Origin: Lumnitzera littorea | Taxonomy: Eukaryota > Streptophyta > Magnoliopsida > Myrtales > Combretaceae | Direction: 5' to 3' | DNA length: 64,000 nucleotides | Assembly: GCA_024138015.1 (NCBI GenBank) | Contig: JAMXBB010000003.1 | Span: forward strand, 73,429,813-73,493,812 | In this document: piece after piece, positions 44,246 through 55,632 of the stretch | Numbering within the stretch: the first letter of the stretch is position 1 | How the letters are laid out: every line of letters starts with the position of its first letter | Made by a program: the position numbers and the translations under genes | Notes under the pieces: model-generated | Database searches by the model: none | The model's input: the letters and a program-made list of their open reading frames with translations, nothing else | Told to the model about the DNA's origin: nothing

Positions 44246-45690
44246 AGTGTTAATGTTGTGCCAAAAGGAAACGATGAGGAGAAGTGCCCTACGGAACTTA
44301 GTGAACCAAGGGGAAATGCCTTATGGGCTCGCTTGAGAGAAATTTGGTGAACAGAGTAGAAGTACCTTATGGGCTTGCTTGAAAAAATACTGTGAAGGAG
44401 AATGATCCTATAAGCTTACTAAGAAGAATGTGATGAAGGGAGAAAACTTAGAAAAAAGACTGAGTTAAGATTGCATCTTTGAAGGCTGGCTAAACACTAA
44501 ATGCAAAAAGTGAATGCCTTATGGGTTGGTTCGAAAAGACTTTTGGGAGTAAAAAACTAGTTTAACAATGTTGTGCTAACATTGTGTGGAAATACTTACC
44601 TAGTCTTTGTCAATAGTGCCCAAATTGTCAAACCTTTTTGAAAAGCCTCATCAGAAATAACTGGCTCATGTTTTAGTCCCTTGTTATCAACCTGGATGTT
44701 CTTGATGTAGAACGTTTGAGACTTCACTGGTTCTTATAGAGAAATCATGGAAATTAACCCGATACAGAAAGCTACCCATTGTTTTTGTCTCTTTAGAACT
44801 TTTATGAACCAAAAGCCTTATTCTCAACTAACAAACATCTGTCATGAGGTGATTGCTTACTTGAATTCCACATTTCCTTGAAAAATAGACAATAAAACTC
44901 CCCGTTAAGCGAGGGGTGATTAATCCGTAATAAAGTATTTTAAAGAGTTCCGTTAATTGCCAACTTTCTTGCATGTCATTATGGTCATTAACATCACTCC
45001 CAACGATGAATGCAGTAGGGCTGAAGGTGATATTAATATTTTCATTACCTATCTACGCGAGATATCTATGGCCTTTATTTAGATCATTGAATCTGGAGAA
45101 AAATAAAAGTACGTAAAATAAAGAGTGTAAGTAAGTGAGTAAAGGGAAAAGAGATTGATTTTTATTTAGAGGAACTTTCTTTCGAGTACAATCATTTGAA
45201 GAACAAAGGTAATTTATTACAAAACTCTATAAAACACTAGACCGTGATTCATCCTTTACCCTAAGGAAGACTTATTGCTATTCAAAGGGATGGAGAACCA
45301 GTTATTCAAGTGTTGCGATTTGTTCGATGGGCCAACCCCTTTATTTATGTTGAAGGTGTCCTCTTCGGTAAGCTTTAAGTTATGGACTTCGACCTAAATG
45401 AAAGTTTCTAACAATAGAGGGAAGGTTGTTGGAGTGTGATATAACCTGTTACCTTTTCTACCCTTAGCTTACATTCTTTGCAACTCCACCATTGGGATCG
45501 AAATGTATCCTAGCCCATAAGTTCCAAATTGGCCTTTTTTGAACTTTAGCCTCTTGTCTTTCTCCTGATTGGTGATCATGCATACCTCTTCAAACATTTG
45601 AAGGCTAAAGTCCTCTTGCCCCTCAGTACCAATATAGGGTATAGCTGTCTTTTTGTAGATTTCATAATCTTAGTTACCTATAATTGTGAC
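44246..45690 (-). other. Unrecognised stretch of C between array and protease
   Basis: On the minus strand after protease the translation stays partly protein-like: LKFKKGQFGTYGLGYISIP at about 45490-45550, then HNDMQESWQLTELFKILYYG and LTGSFIVYFSRKCGIQVSNH at about 44860-44990, separated by stops. The first segment is reminiscent of the glycine-rich region after protease in Ogre/Tat pol. The others match nothing I recognise. No RT motif is present. Confidence 0.4.
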
Positions 45691-46104
45691 GACTTGGCCA
45701 TTCGAGATGAACTTAACTTTTTGGTGAAGACTTGATGGTATGGCCCCTATTGAATTTATCTAAGGCCTTCCCAATAACAGATTGAAGGTCCTTGGAATGT
45801 CTAAAACTTGGAATGGGATGTTGAATGTCTGTAGGCCGATATTTACTGGTAAGTTGTTCTCCCCTATTATTTCTCTCCTAAATATGTCAAAAGCTCTTAC
45901 TGTTATTGAACTCGACTTAATAGCTGTTGTATCAATGCCCAATAGATCCAGGGTAGCTAGAGGGCGGACATTTCGAGACAACCCATTGTTGATGAGGACT
46001 CTTATTGTGATGATGTTATTTATCCTTACAATTATGATCAGAGGCTTTGTGTGTTGGTTACCTTCTTTGCCCAGTTCTTCGATGAAGAAGGAAATTTGAT
46101 CCAA
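45690..46104 (-). pseudogene. Protease of element C (Tat/Ogre type)
   Basis: Open from 46104 to 45760: PLIIIVRINNIITIRVLINN with GLSRNVRPLATLDLLGIDTT, where the catalytic DNGSS-type loop reads NNGLS, so the aspartate is lost. Next are ITVRAFDIFRREIIGENNLP and FQVLDIPRTFNLLLGRP. A TAG codon follows, after which INSIGAIPSSLHQKVKF continues in frame. These are hallmarks of Ogre/Tat protease. The plus-strand open frame at 45782-46099 is its antisense shadow. Confidence 0.8.
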
Positions 46105-46479
46105 AGTGAGGATGAAATTGGTAACAGAGCCAATCCTTTTAGCTGGGATTTCATGGGGGACCTTGAATGTTTGAACAAAGCTTCCCGATGTGGGTCTGAT
46201 GCCATCAACAAACTCATGAGGGATATTTATGCTGGAGTCTTAGTAAGCTAGTCTATTTTTTTATACTTACTAGACTTGATCATCTTGGTGAAGGCAGTCA
46301 ATCCTTCTTCATGATTAGCTTATTCAGTACTTGGCATTTCCAGTACGACCTTCTTTTTCAGGTCTTCCCTTAGATCATAGATTCTACTAGAGTGGGTAAT
46401 GCCCCCTATAAGTGAGCTTGATTGCCACTCATTTATTGCTTGGTAGTTGATAGGGGTAGCTTTATAATTTTTGGGGGCT

Positions 46480-47590
46480 ACAAGTACATGGAAGGTGTAT
46501 TGTTTAGTTTGTGGAATTTACTTCTCTTCTTGTTTGTAGAATCTATAAACCTTAAGCTCTTGGTTAGGACCGATCATGTTGATGGCAAGCTCTGAGTGAT
46601 AAGATATCATATTGATGATGGGCTCATAGTTTAGCAAGGGGTTGTTGTTGACTTTTGGAGTAAGAGCCTCCTCAAAATCCAATTGTACTATACCTTCATC
46701 AATTAAGTTTTGAATTTTCTTTTTTAACCTCCAACATGAGTCAATTAAATAGCCCACTTGCCCTAGATGATACTGACATCTTGTTTTAGGATAAAAAAAT
46801 CTTGGCCTATACCTTTCACTAGGAGCCTTAGAATGGAGCAGATTATCTCTCCTTAACTTTTCAAGTACTTGACTGAATGGAACGAGTGTTCTGGGGAACT
46901 AACTTGGGGATTTGCTAACCTGTAGTTAGCTTTTATACTATTATTGAGTTGGTGGAGGATTTGCCCAAAAAGAGACTCGAGAATTAGCCTTGGCATTCGA
47001 ATTGACCATGTTGACAATAACACCCTTAGGCTTACTAGTGGTGGGTTTAATAAAGGGTAGTCTTCTATTTGATGTCTCTTACAGCTTGCCAGGAGAAACG
47101 CCACTCTCAATTCGATACCTTGCTGCCACTACTACAAAGCTAGAAGAGGCTTGTCCGATTAGGTGAGTGAAATAGGGTCTCTCAAGAGTGTTGATAAAAG
47201 TTACAGTTAGCTCTTTCTCAGTCATGAGGGTAGACATAATTACAGCTAGGGATCTCCACCTTTAGGCATACTCTTTGAAAGATTCATTGTACCTCTTCCT
47301 TAGGGTAACCAAATCCATTATGGCTGGCACCACTTTGACGTTGAATCTATATTGCTCATAGAATGATCTAGCCAGCTTTTCTCATGTGTTCACTTGATTC
47401 AGGTCCAATTGGGCATATTAGGTTAAAGTAGGGCCATTTAGGCTATCCTGAAAGGTTTGGACCATGAGCCTATCATATTGCACATAGTTGCCCATCTTGC
47501 GCACAAACAACTGAGTATGCAACTTAGGGCATCCAGTCTCATTGTATTTTTCAAAGTCAAGTACCTTAAACTTTTCTGGGAAGCTTCTGT
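46480..47590 (-). pseudogene. gag: gag of element C, C-terminal portion
   Basis: The minus strand reads FPEKFKVLDFEKYNETGCPK, then LFVRKMGNYVQYDRLMVQTF and QDSLNGPTLTYYAQLDLNQV, the retrotransposon gag core, followed by LARSFYEQYRFNV and VTLRKRYNESFKEYA. The end (open 46518-46757) has YHLGQVGYLIDSCWRLKKKI with QNLIDEGIVQLD, the Cys/His segment of Ogre/Tat Gag. Stops appear but the frame is largely kept. The N-terminal exon-like part lies across solo LTR D at 51071-51559. Confidence 0.8.
47586..47590. repeat. Left target-site duplication of D (TCTGT)
   Basis: TCTGT precedes the LTR start TGTAAACCCC; TTTGT at 51071-51075 follows its end, one transition apart. On the minus strand the gag frame joins (STYDYK then SFPEKF) when D and one copy are removed. 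Confidence 0.65.
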
Positions 47591-48109
47591 TGTAAACCCC
47601 TAAAATTTTCAATCTAGCTTTTGAAATAGACTCGTGTATGTTAGATAATTTTGGAGTTGACAAGGTTAATGAAAGTGAAAACCCTAAAAGAATTAATCAA
47701 TCGAGTAAGAAACTTTTCTACCCTAAATGTATCTAGATGTTAAAGGTTTCATTCAAAAGTGATAAAAACCCTAAAATGATAACCATAAAGACATATGTGC
47801 ACTAATTCATCATAATATACCCTAAAACTCTAAATTGATAATATAATCCTCGTATTTTGCCAAATCATTAGTAAAAGGTTAGAGACGACTTTCATTCATG
47901 CATATAGGTTTTGAATCCTCAAGTAGTCCATTAGAAACTAAGATAATGAATTATAGATTACATTTATTTTTTAAGTATATGATTAAGATAGTATTACATA
48001 GAGTTAGGGGTATAGTTGAAGATTAGGTTAAATATAGTGAACCTTAATACTCTAATTAGTACTTTTTGCATTAGTTATACAAAGTAGTTTATCAAACGAT
48101 GTATATACG

Positions 48110-48120
48110 CTATAAATACC
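48110..48120 (+). promoter_or_regulatory. TATA box of solo LTR D
   Basis: CTATAAATACC, about 520 bp into the LTR, followed downstream by pyrimidine-rich sequence (48350-48550) as in plant 5' leaders. Confidence 0.5.
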
Positions 48121-49144
48121 TAAAGTAAGACCTCATCAATTATTTTTACTAATCAATTTACCAAATACCTCATTTCCTCTAATTTCCTTAATTTTTCCCT
48201 TAATTTCCCTTAATTAGTACATTATGTGTACAAAATGACATAAACTTAAAGAAAGTTGACCAAGTCAACACATATTAACTAAAGTCAACAATTTGAAAAG
48301 TCCAAAAAAAGACACTAATGCATAAGGAAAAATATCTTAGCATCTAATGATTTCTTTTCTTATCTTTTCTTTTGGTTTTTCTTTCTTCCCTTCCCTTTTA
48401 TTGCCATCCATTCATTTCTCCTTTTAGACCCCACCATTTCCTTTCTTCCATAATGGAAACAAAGTAAAAGAAACAAAACAAAAAGCTCCTCCATTGTCGT
48501 GAGCTTCCATCTTCCATTTCACTTTCATCACCTTCCTTTTTGTCTCCTTAATTCCAACACAAACTAAGGTATGTGATTAAGTTACTTTATGTTGCTTTCT
48601 ATTATTCATTAGTTAGGTAATTAAGTAGATTAGATAAGTAGACATGTGTTATGTATGATCTTGTAGATTAGGACCTAAAGTTCCCATCTTTAAGTGTAGA
48701 AAGTTAGGAACCATGAAGAGGAGGAAAGGAAGGCATGTGTATATGCTCTTAAGTATGTGTACATAAGGAAATACCAAAAGAATACTAGTATGGGGACTCT
48801 TGTACATAGGTATTTACCATGTACATAACCTAAATTAAGACAAATCCTAACTATACATACCTATACTATACTAAATACACACTTAGAAACACAAAAGAAT
48901 GAAATTAAGAGGATTTTCTTAAGAGGAAAATTAGGCATACGAAATTTGTACAAAAATATGTATATGACCATATAGGTATATGAGTTTGTATACAAGTATA
49001 AATACGGTATAAGTATGTGTATAAGTATGCTAGTATACATATAAGTAGAGGAAAGGTATAAGTATATGTACATTATGTATAAGTGTACATAAGTGTATAT
49101 AAAACACCTAATCATGAGATAAGGCTTAGGTAAGCAAAAAATGA

Positions 49145-49240
49145 TGTAATTAAAAGATGACATGAGCCATGATATAAGCAAATGATGACATAAGCAATGA
49201 TACAAGCGATTGATGACATAAGCGATGATATAAGCATAAG
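49145..49240. repeat. Short tandem repeats in D (ATGACATAAGC units)
   Basis: Alternating words GATGACATAAGCAATGATA and CAAGCGATTGATGACATAAG recur about every 22-26 bp. Directly upstream (48955-49105) is a run rich in GTATAAGTATGTG words. Both make spurious open frames. Confidence 0.7.
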
Positions 49241-51070
49241 CTTATAAAATAAGAACATAAGTATATACATGTACTTAAGATCCAAAACTTTAAACCCTAA
49301 TAGACTTCCTAAATTGAACGAAACTTCATTAAGTACATGAATTAGTAATACTAATGTAAAATTTCCTAAGTGTAAGAATCAAATAGCTAATTCAATCATT
49401 AAATCCTAAACTAAGGCATAAACATAAGCAATAAGAATAATTAAACTTCAATAAGATAAAATTTCAATAAATTTAGCCCATATTGTAAAACACGGGTCTT
49501 AACGTCCAAAACAGACATTAACGTGTGAACATGCATCCGAAAACGATGAAAAACGACTATAAATTAGTAAATATTGAAAATATAATGAAAAAGTTACGTA
49601 CGATTAGCAATTAGGTTTAATCGAATAAGGGCTGATAGTAATCTAAGTAGAATTAGGTAGATAGATATCCAAAACCATTAATTGAGTCAACTACTTATTA
49701 TCCTTGTTATCTCGTAATGATTAGGTGATCCCGACGAGGGCGAGGATCTCCCGATCGGTTATTACGACTAGAGTGAGTCGTCATAGTCAAGTGAATACTC
49801 TCGATGACTCTATACTTGTTTGTGCTTATAGTTAGTGTACTTAAATTGAATATCAATAACTTGATGCATGGGGTTTTAGGATATGCGTGTGCTTGATATT
49901 GATTGATTGTTGTAAGAAATATTGTTAAATACAATAATTGATGATTTGATGGTATGATTGATTTTTATATGATTTGGATGGTTTCTTGATATTGATTGAT
50001 CGCCTCATAATTTGACCTAATTATATTTGGCTTATCTTAAATTAAAAGGGTCATGTATTATCCATACATCGCATTACTTATTTCGGCCGTCACCTCATGC
50101 GGTTGGTAATGAGGGGCCTTGGAGGGATGGATTCCCACATGATTTGATTAGTATAGTGTAGGAGCATTGGTATAACAAGACCCTACCCTTGGCGTGGGTT
50201 CTATTAGCACCGGAGATGCTAACCGTAGGTGGCTGGGGGTCACGTTTAGAAACCATCGCTGTAGGGTGTGAGTGTGGACTGCGGGGGCCACCTCACCGCT
50301 AGGCTTGGGATTTTGTGTACTATTAGACAACTTAGAAATGGAAATATATTTTTTACGAAATATGATATGCAAAGTTATGGGTAAAAACCCAAGTGCTAGA
50401 GCCTGGTCGTGATTAGTGCCGATGAATCTCTAACCCTTATCTCAGAAGGCGTTAAAATCCGATATTATATGCAGTACCGGTCAACTGCGTATATTGTTTG
50501 GCATACTGTGTGTGTATGCATTCATATGGTTGTAATAATTTGTATGATAACTTGTTTGTCAATATGGTATGAGGGATAGCTCACTAAGCTCTTATAGCTT
50601 ATTCCCCAATAGTCTTTCTTTTGCAGGTTTACATACGATGGGATTGGGATAAGTCTCGAGTGCTGAGTGCGAGATGAAGATATGTACTTTAGTGTTAGAA
50701 TTAGTTGAGATCTTTATAGGTGATACATAAACACTCTTTGTAGAAAGTATTCACATGTTAGAATTTAATATAATTTAATTTTTTCTATAGTTTTATAATG
50801 TTGGCATATCCTGTCCTATTATTTGGTAAGGGATACCAATTCTCTACGGTTATGAGGAATTGTAGGATATCGGACATCCGTAGTTATTTATAAGTATATA
50901 TTATGTCATATTACAATAGATTAATTACTTGAAAATCATTAATCTTAGTGATTTATTATTTAGAGTCTTGCAATCTCTGACTTGCTTACAAGACGGTTTT
51001 CATATCATGGGTGCACACATGTTATGGAAATTTTAGCTAATCCTACTAAGCCCCTTTTAGGGTCTTGACA

Positions 51071-51559
51071 TTTGTAGTCATAGGTAGAGAAATCCGTTAT
51101 GCCAGCGTGGTTGAACCCATCATACCCCTCAAGCATTTTCATTTTTTTAGTAATTTGTTGAGTTAACCACTTCTCAAGCTCTTTCAATCTGTCTTGAGAA
51201 GCTTCAGGCTTTTGATTGATTGAGAACGAGTAAGTGTTCGGTTCTAAAGTTGGGTTGATTTTTGGAATGATCCCTTTTGTTTCAAAAGATTCAAAGGCTT
51301 AATTAACATTGGGGTATGCTTCTTCGGCTTTAAGTGGTAGGGCTTCAACATTCTTTCGATATCTGGCCTTAAAACTCTCCTCATTTGATGGAGCTATAGA
51401 TCTAAGCAAAGCTATGCTATTAGTGAGAAAGCTTAGTTGATCTGCAATCTTCCCCACTGTTTGTTCCAAAGAATAGAACCTCAACTCAGTGGGATCAATA
51501 ACCTTGGGGTTGACATTATCATTGTTGGTGTTGGTGTTGTTGTTTCCTTAATTGGCCAT
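51071..51559 (-). pseudogene. gag: gag of element C, N-terminal portion
   Basis: The minus-strand start at 51559 gives MAN, a stop, then an Asn/Thr-rich stretch, ELRFYSLEQTVGKIADQLSF (a coiled-coil-like helix), FKARYRKNVEALPLKAEEAY, and the open frame at 51005-51187: KELEKWLTQQITKKMKMLEG, YDGFNHAGITDFSTYDYK. The residues after YDYK in that open frame belong to solo LTR D. The part continues at 47590. Such N-terminal helices before the capsid core are typical of Ogre/Tat Gag. Confidence 0.68.
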
Positions 51560-51861
51560 TCTGGTTTGAGAATAGGTTTTGATAAGGCTTCTTTGGAAAG
51601 TTTGACGTTTGGAAGCTATCTTGGCGACTTGGTTAAAACCACTTCTCAATAAGTTAGCACACAAATATTTTAATTTTTGAAAGAATGCAAATGAGCTATA
51701 CGGATGGAAAGGAGGGAATCAACAAATAATTAACAGAACAACAAGTTATTTATTATTTTGTTTTTTCTTTTGAATTCCTGAATTTTATTACATAAAAGAA
51801 AGGAAAAGATACAAATTCATCTATACTATTTTTCATTTTTTTTTTTTGGAGGTTAGATGAC

Positions 51862-53238
51862 ATTTTCTCCTTCTTTTGATCATGCTTAGTTACCTCCTCA
51901 AACTCTTGAATATTCTTCTAGGCCATCTTCAATTGATGTTTTAGGGTGTGGGACCTTTGCCTAGACTCTCGAAATAGGGTTTCCCATCTATCTTTTTCAT
52001 CATAGAGGACCTCCATACGAGCTTTTACTTGGTCCATATGGGTCACCATTTCATAGCTAGGGTGCATAGGGGAAGGTTGAAGGACTTCTAGTACCTGATA
52101 CCAAATCGACGTTAGGGCTTATAGTACTAGTATCCCACCAAGCTTTGATCTTATGAAGCTTGGATACCTTTTCTATTGAGTGAGGCTCTTCGAGGTCGAG
52201 AGTGAACAGCTCCAATGAAGGCCTATGAACTATGTCTTGGATTCCCCCTAACTGTCTTACCATGTTGTTTGGGTAGTAGCCTATACACTAAGTCATTCCG
52301 ATCAATGGTACATCATGGTAACTTTTGCAAATCAGTATGGCTTTAGTATAATTGCTCCACCTAGCAGTCCACAGTATGTCTTCAACTCGAAAATCTTGTA
52401 GAACTTCTATCCAAAGCAGAGTAGGGATATCTTCTAGCAATTTGATCTTATTAATGAAAGAGTCAATAAGATCAATCTTACTAGCGAATGCACCCCTTAT
52501 TAAATTCAACCCAAAACATTTGATGTGACTGACGAACCACACCATTAACAATGCCATGCTTATCTTGAGATTTCCATAGCCTCTCTTCTTAAGGAAATTA
52601 AGGTTCATTATTTGTTCAACAAATAGGGCAGGAATATAAGACTTCCCTTCCTACAACTAAGCTACTAATTTTATTACCTTGAAGTGTATAAGAAAAGACC
52701 CCCTTAGAAATAAGACGGTGGGGAACACTGCTAATACATAAGCCTTGATTCAATTTTCCCTCCAATTCCTAAGAAACAAAGCTCGTTTGTTAGAGCTGGG
52801 TTCGTTTTGAAACCAATGGACTAGATCCCATATCTTGATAGTGTGTTTGTTGCAATCATTTAGGGCCTCATTTATCTTAGTCTTATGAATTCCCAAGAAT
52901 TTTAAAAAGATATAAGCTAGACCGAAGCTGAGTTCCAGAACATATATTTCATCTAATGGAGGAGCTTGGAGCAGTTGGGTGTATTCTTCCAAAGTTGGAC
53001 TGATTAAGTATGGTGCAAATCAAAAGGCTACTTATTTAGGCTCCTTGAAATGGACTAAGGCCCTTACCAACATAATGTTAACATCTACTTTGGTTAGAGA
53101 GAGAATGGATCTAATCTTGTTGGTGATGAATTGTTATTCTCTTTGGTTGAAGCTTTGAAACCACTAGCTGAGTATGGGTTTTGGGTTTGTGGACATGAAT
53201 CTCCTTGGCAAAAACCTTGGTGTTGGATGAGCTAGCCA
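51862..53238 (-). pseudogene. ORF1 of element C (DUF7745/plant-mobile-domain-like)
   Basis: Starts MASSSNTKVFAKEIHVHKPK at 53238. Then TMEEYTQLLQAPPL-like residues (open 52750-52992), RALFLRNW, GNLKISMALLMVWFVSHIKC, FRVEDILWTARWSNYTKAIL and YHDVPLIGMT (52288-52608), CIGYYPNN, MVRQLGGIQDIVHRPSLELF (52057-52263). The C-terminus is a charged, helical stretch (MDQVKARMEVLYDEKDRWET) likely to form a coiled coil. This layout resembles ORF1 of Ogre/Tat elements, related to DUF7745 proteins of plants. Its role is not known. Stops and frameshifts break it into several frames. Confidence 0.6.
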
Positions 53239-53239
53239 T

Positions 53240-53826
53240 TTATGAAATATTACAAGGAAAGCATAAATTATAAAGGAAAGACTAATTACATAAAAAGAAA
53301 ATAGATGAGACTTCCTATGTACATGAATTCTAAGAAAAATACAGGGAAAGAAACTCCAGGTTTGTTATTTTTTCTCTTCTCTTTTTTTTTTTTTTTTTTT
53401 AATAACATTGTCGCTTTGTTAGTTATTTGTCAATCCCATGAAATGTATGCAAAAAGAGTGGGTTATAAAGGTCCTTAAACTTTGTGACCTCACGTATTTA
53501 TGAAAAAACTGTTCCTTAGTCATATTGAAGTTTAAGTGGGGTAACCTAATCGAGCCCGAACGGTAGTTGCCCCATTATGCCTGGAACTTACATAATGGCT
53601 TCTCATCTTAAGGTCCTAAGGCGGCCTGGGTTCGACCGTATCTATCATGTATTCATGGTACGAAAAATAAATCCTCCCTCTCCTTAAAAATACATAAAAA
53701 TAATCTTGCAAAGACATTAGTATAGTTATGATAAATAATAAAGAATGAAAATAAATAAATTGCATTAAGGTGACTTTTAAAGATCAATTTAAATTTTGGA
53801 AAGTTAAATGGCCTACCCTCTTGACA
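53240..53826 (-). other. 5' leader of element C
   Basis: Non-coding sequence between PBS and ORF1. The plus-strand block at about 53470-53645 (ACATAATGGCTTCTCATC, then GGCGGCCTGGGTTCGACCG) is also found in A near 23420-23530 and B near 56640-56760. That conservation suggests a packaging or translation signal or simple shared ancestry. It ends with a T-run at 53380-53400. Confidence 0.55.
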
Positions 53827-53846
53827 ATCCCTAATAGAGTTGCCAA
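53827..53846 (-). other. Primer binding site of element C (Arg-tRNA type)
   Basis: Minus-strand TTGGCAACTCTATTAGGGAT lies two bases from the LTR end. It differs by a few transitions from the arginine-tRNA-type site of Ogre/Tat elements and is the best preserved of the three in this window. Confidence 0.78.
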
Positions 53847-53848
53847 GC

Positions 53849-55632
53849 TATTGAGTTTGGTTTTTCATCTCCTAGTTTTTTTATAAAATTAAGTCTTTTT
53901 TGAACCGACCAGCATTAAACCCTAGCCATTTAATATCGACCCTTGACTAGGGTTTAAAGAAAATTGTTTAATCTGAAAATATATTGGAGTCACCACCAGA
54001 CCGGAGTTAGGAAAAAACAATTAAGTTATAATTAATTAGGTGGATTGGTTATAACTTAACCACTAATCTGCGATAAAACTAATTTTTGAAACAGTTTTTG
54101 AAAACTAGAGATTGGGATTTGGAAGGTATGATTTTAAACTCTTACGGGAACCATTAACTTTCCAAATTTAGAATTAAACTTAAAAATCACGTTTTAATTT
54201 TGAAAGATGGAACTTGGTTATCGATTACTCTAATTGGATAAACAAAATAATCTAAACTAAAGAAAAAGAGAAAATAGGTTTTTTCATTTTTATCGTCACC
54301 ACGTAGGTGCCTATGTACCTGCTATTCAAGATCAAACATATGTAGATTTTTTAATGAAAACTTTAGCGAGTGATTTGATTTTAATTTTTTTAAAAAGGTT
54401 AAATTTACCTTTTTTACACAATTAGGTTCATTAAAGAAAATTTCTAAAAAAACAAGGTCTTAAATTGGGACTCTTTATTTTTTTGAAAAAATTCTAAAAA
54501 GTCCTAATTTGAAAAAAAAAAGAATCGTTTATTTTTTTTTTTTTTGAAAAAATCGATTTTCTAAGTGACAAAAGAAATAATAATCTTTATTCTTTCTATT
54601 TACTTATTTATTTTTATTTTTATTTTCATTATTCTATCTACTTTTACTTTTTATTAAACTAAAAAAAACCTAAATAAACTACTTTTTCTTTTTCTTTTCT
54701 CTTTTCTTTTTTTTTCTTTTCCTTTTCCTTCTCTTTTCCTTTTTTTTTTTTTTACATTACAATTGCATTTACATGTACATAATAAAATAAATAAATAAAA
54801 AGGAAAAAACAACAATAGCTAAATAACAAAAGGAAAGAAAATCATAAAATAAAATAAAATAATGGATTTCGAATGCAGTAAGGGTGAACGAGTCAGACTT
54901 GGATTGGATTTTGGGTTGGATCGCGGGTCATTGAATTGGGTTGCATGGATTCGGGTTGGGTCGTCAGATTCCTTCTTTAACAGCAACGTGGAGGGGTGAT
55001 TCCAAGAGTTCTAGGTAGCAAATTGAGTGAGAAAGGGGGGTTTCGTGATTATCTAATTGGGTTTAGTGGGGGTAGGATTGATGCCTTGGTCAATAAAGGT
55101 AGTTTTGAGGGTGTTTAGGTGTGGTGGCTAGTAGTGGTTTTGGGTGGTCGGTTTCTAAAGTTGCTGGGTATGCAAGGGGTGTTGGTTTGGGGGTTTAGGG
55201 ATGTAGCGTAGTGCGTGGTAGGGTTAGTTTGGATCAAAAAGGGTCGGAAGTGGTGGTTTAAGGAGAGGGGGTATGGTGGTTAGAGTTTAGTAAAGGCGGC
55301 TCGATGGTGATCGATAGGAGGCATAACAACGGTCAAGGGTAGCTGGGTTGAGTAGCTGATGGTGTAGGGAAGCTAATGAGGTTGGTGGCTGGTAGTGGTG
55401 AGCTAAAGGGAGAGAGATTCGAAGAGAGAGAGAGAGAGAGTGAGAGAGCGACAGCTAAAGAGAGAAAATGAGAGAAAGAAGAGAGAGAGAGTTCGTGAGT
55501 GTTTGTGGCTTATTGTCTGTGGTTCTTGAGCTCTCCCAACACCCAATTTATACTTGAATTCAACCTAAAAACATGGAAAGCTCAAATTCAAATTTATTGA
55601 AAATGTCTAGAAAATCAGTTTTTTTTTTTTTC
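53849..55632 (-). repeat. 5' LTR of element C, truncated in U3
   Basis: It aligns with 41097-42805 or so, from TATTGAGTTTGG to the poly-T run near 55620, with TATA box at 55545-55552 and the CT-rich leader (GAGA on plus, 55410-55490). The remaining 880 bp of U3, including the ACGT-motif cluster, is absent, and sequence of element B follows abruptly at 55633. Confidence 0.82.

Larger units (their letters stand above)
47591..51070 (+). mobile_element. Element D: long solo LTR (about 3.5 kb) in the gag of C
   Basis: Starts TGTAAACCCCTAAAATTTTC and ends GGGTCTTGACA, resembling Del/Tekay-type plant LTRs with ends like TGTNACNCCCC and GGGTCGTGACA. A plus-strand TATA box (CTATAAATACC) is at 48110-48120. 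No internal region, PBS or second LTR was seen, so it appears to be a solo LTR left by LTR-LTR recombination. The gag reading of C continues on both sides. Orientation is inferred from the TATA box and the end sequences. Confidence 0.65.
41097..55632 (-). mobile_element. Element C: Tat/Ogre-type element with ORF1, gag and protease
   Basis: On the minus strand: 5' LTR (55632-53849, start missing), PBS, leader, ORF1 (53238-51862), gag (51559 down to about 46480, split by D), protease, about 1.2 kb unrecognised, an 84-bp tandem array, hairpin, polypurine tract and 3' LTR (43699-41097). RT, RNase H and integrase are not found between protease and array. An ORF1 before gag and the PBS/PPT signals fit the Ogre/Tat group. 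It sits in the gag of chromovirus E. Confidence 0.8.

Noticed and set aside
45782..46099. 105-codon plus-strand frame
   Set aside because: Exact antisense of the protease of C, which has clear family motifs.
48861..49205. 114-codon minus-strand frame rich in Tyr, Ile and Leu
   Set aside because: Made by GTATA-type microsatellite sequence inside solo LTR D.
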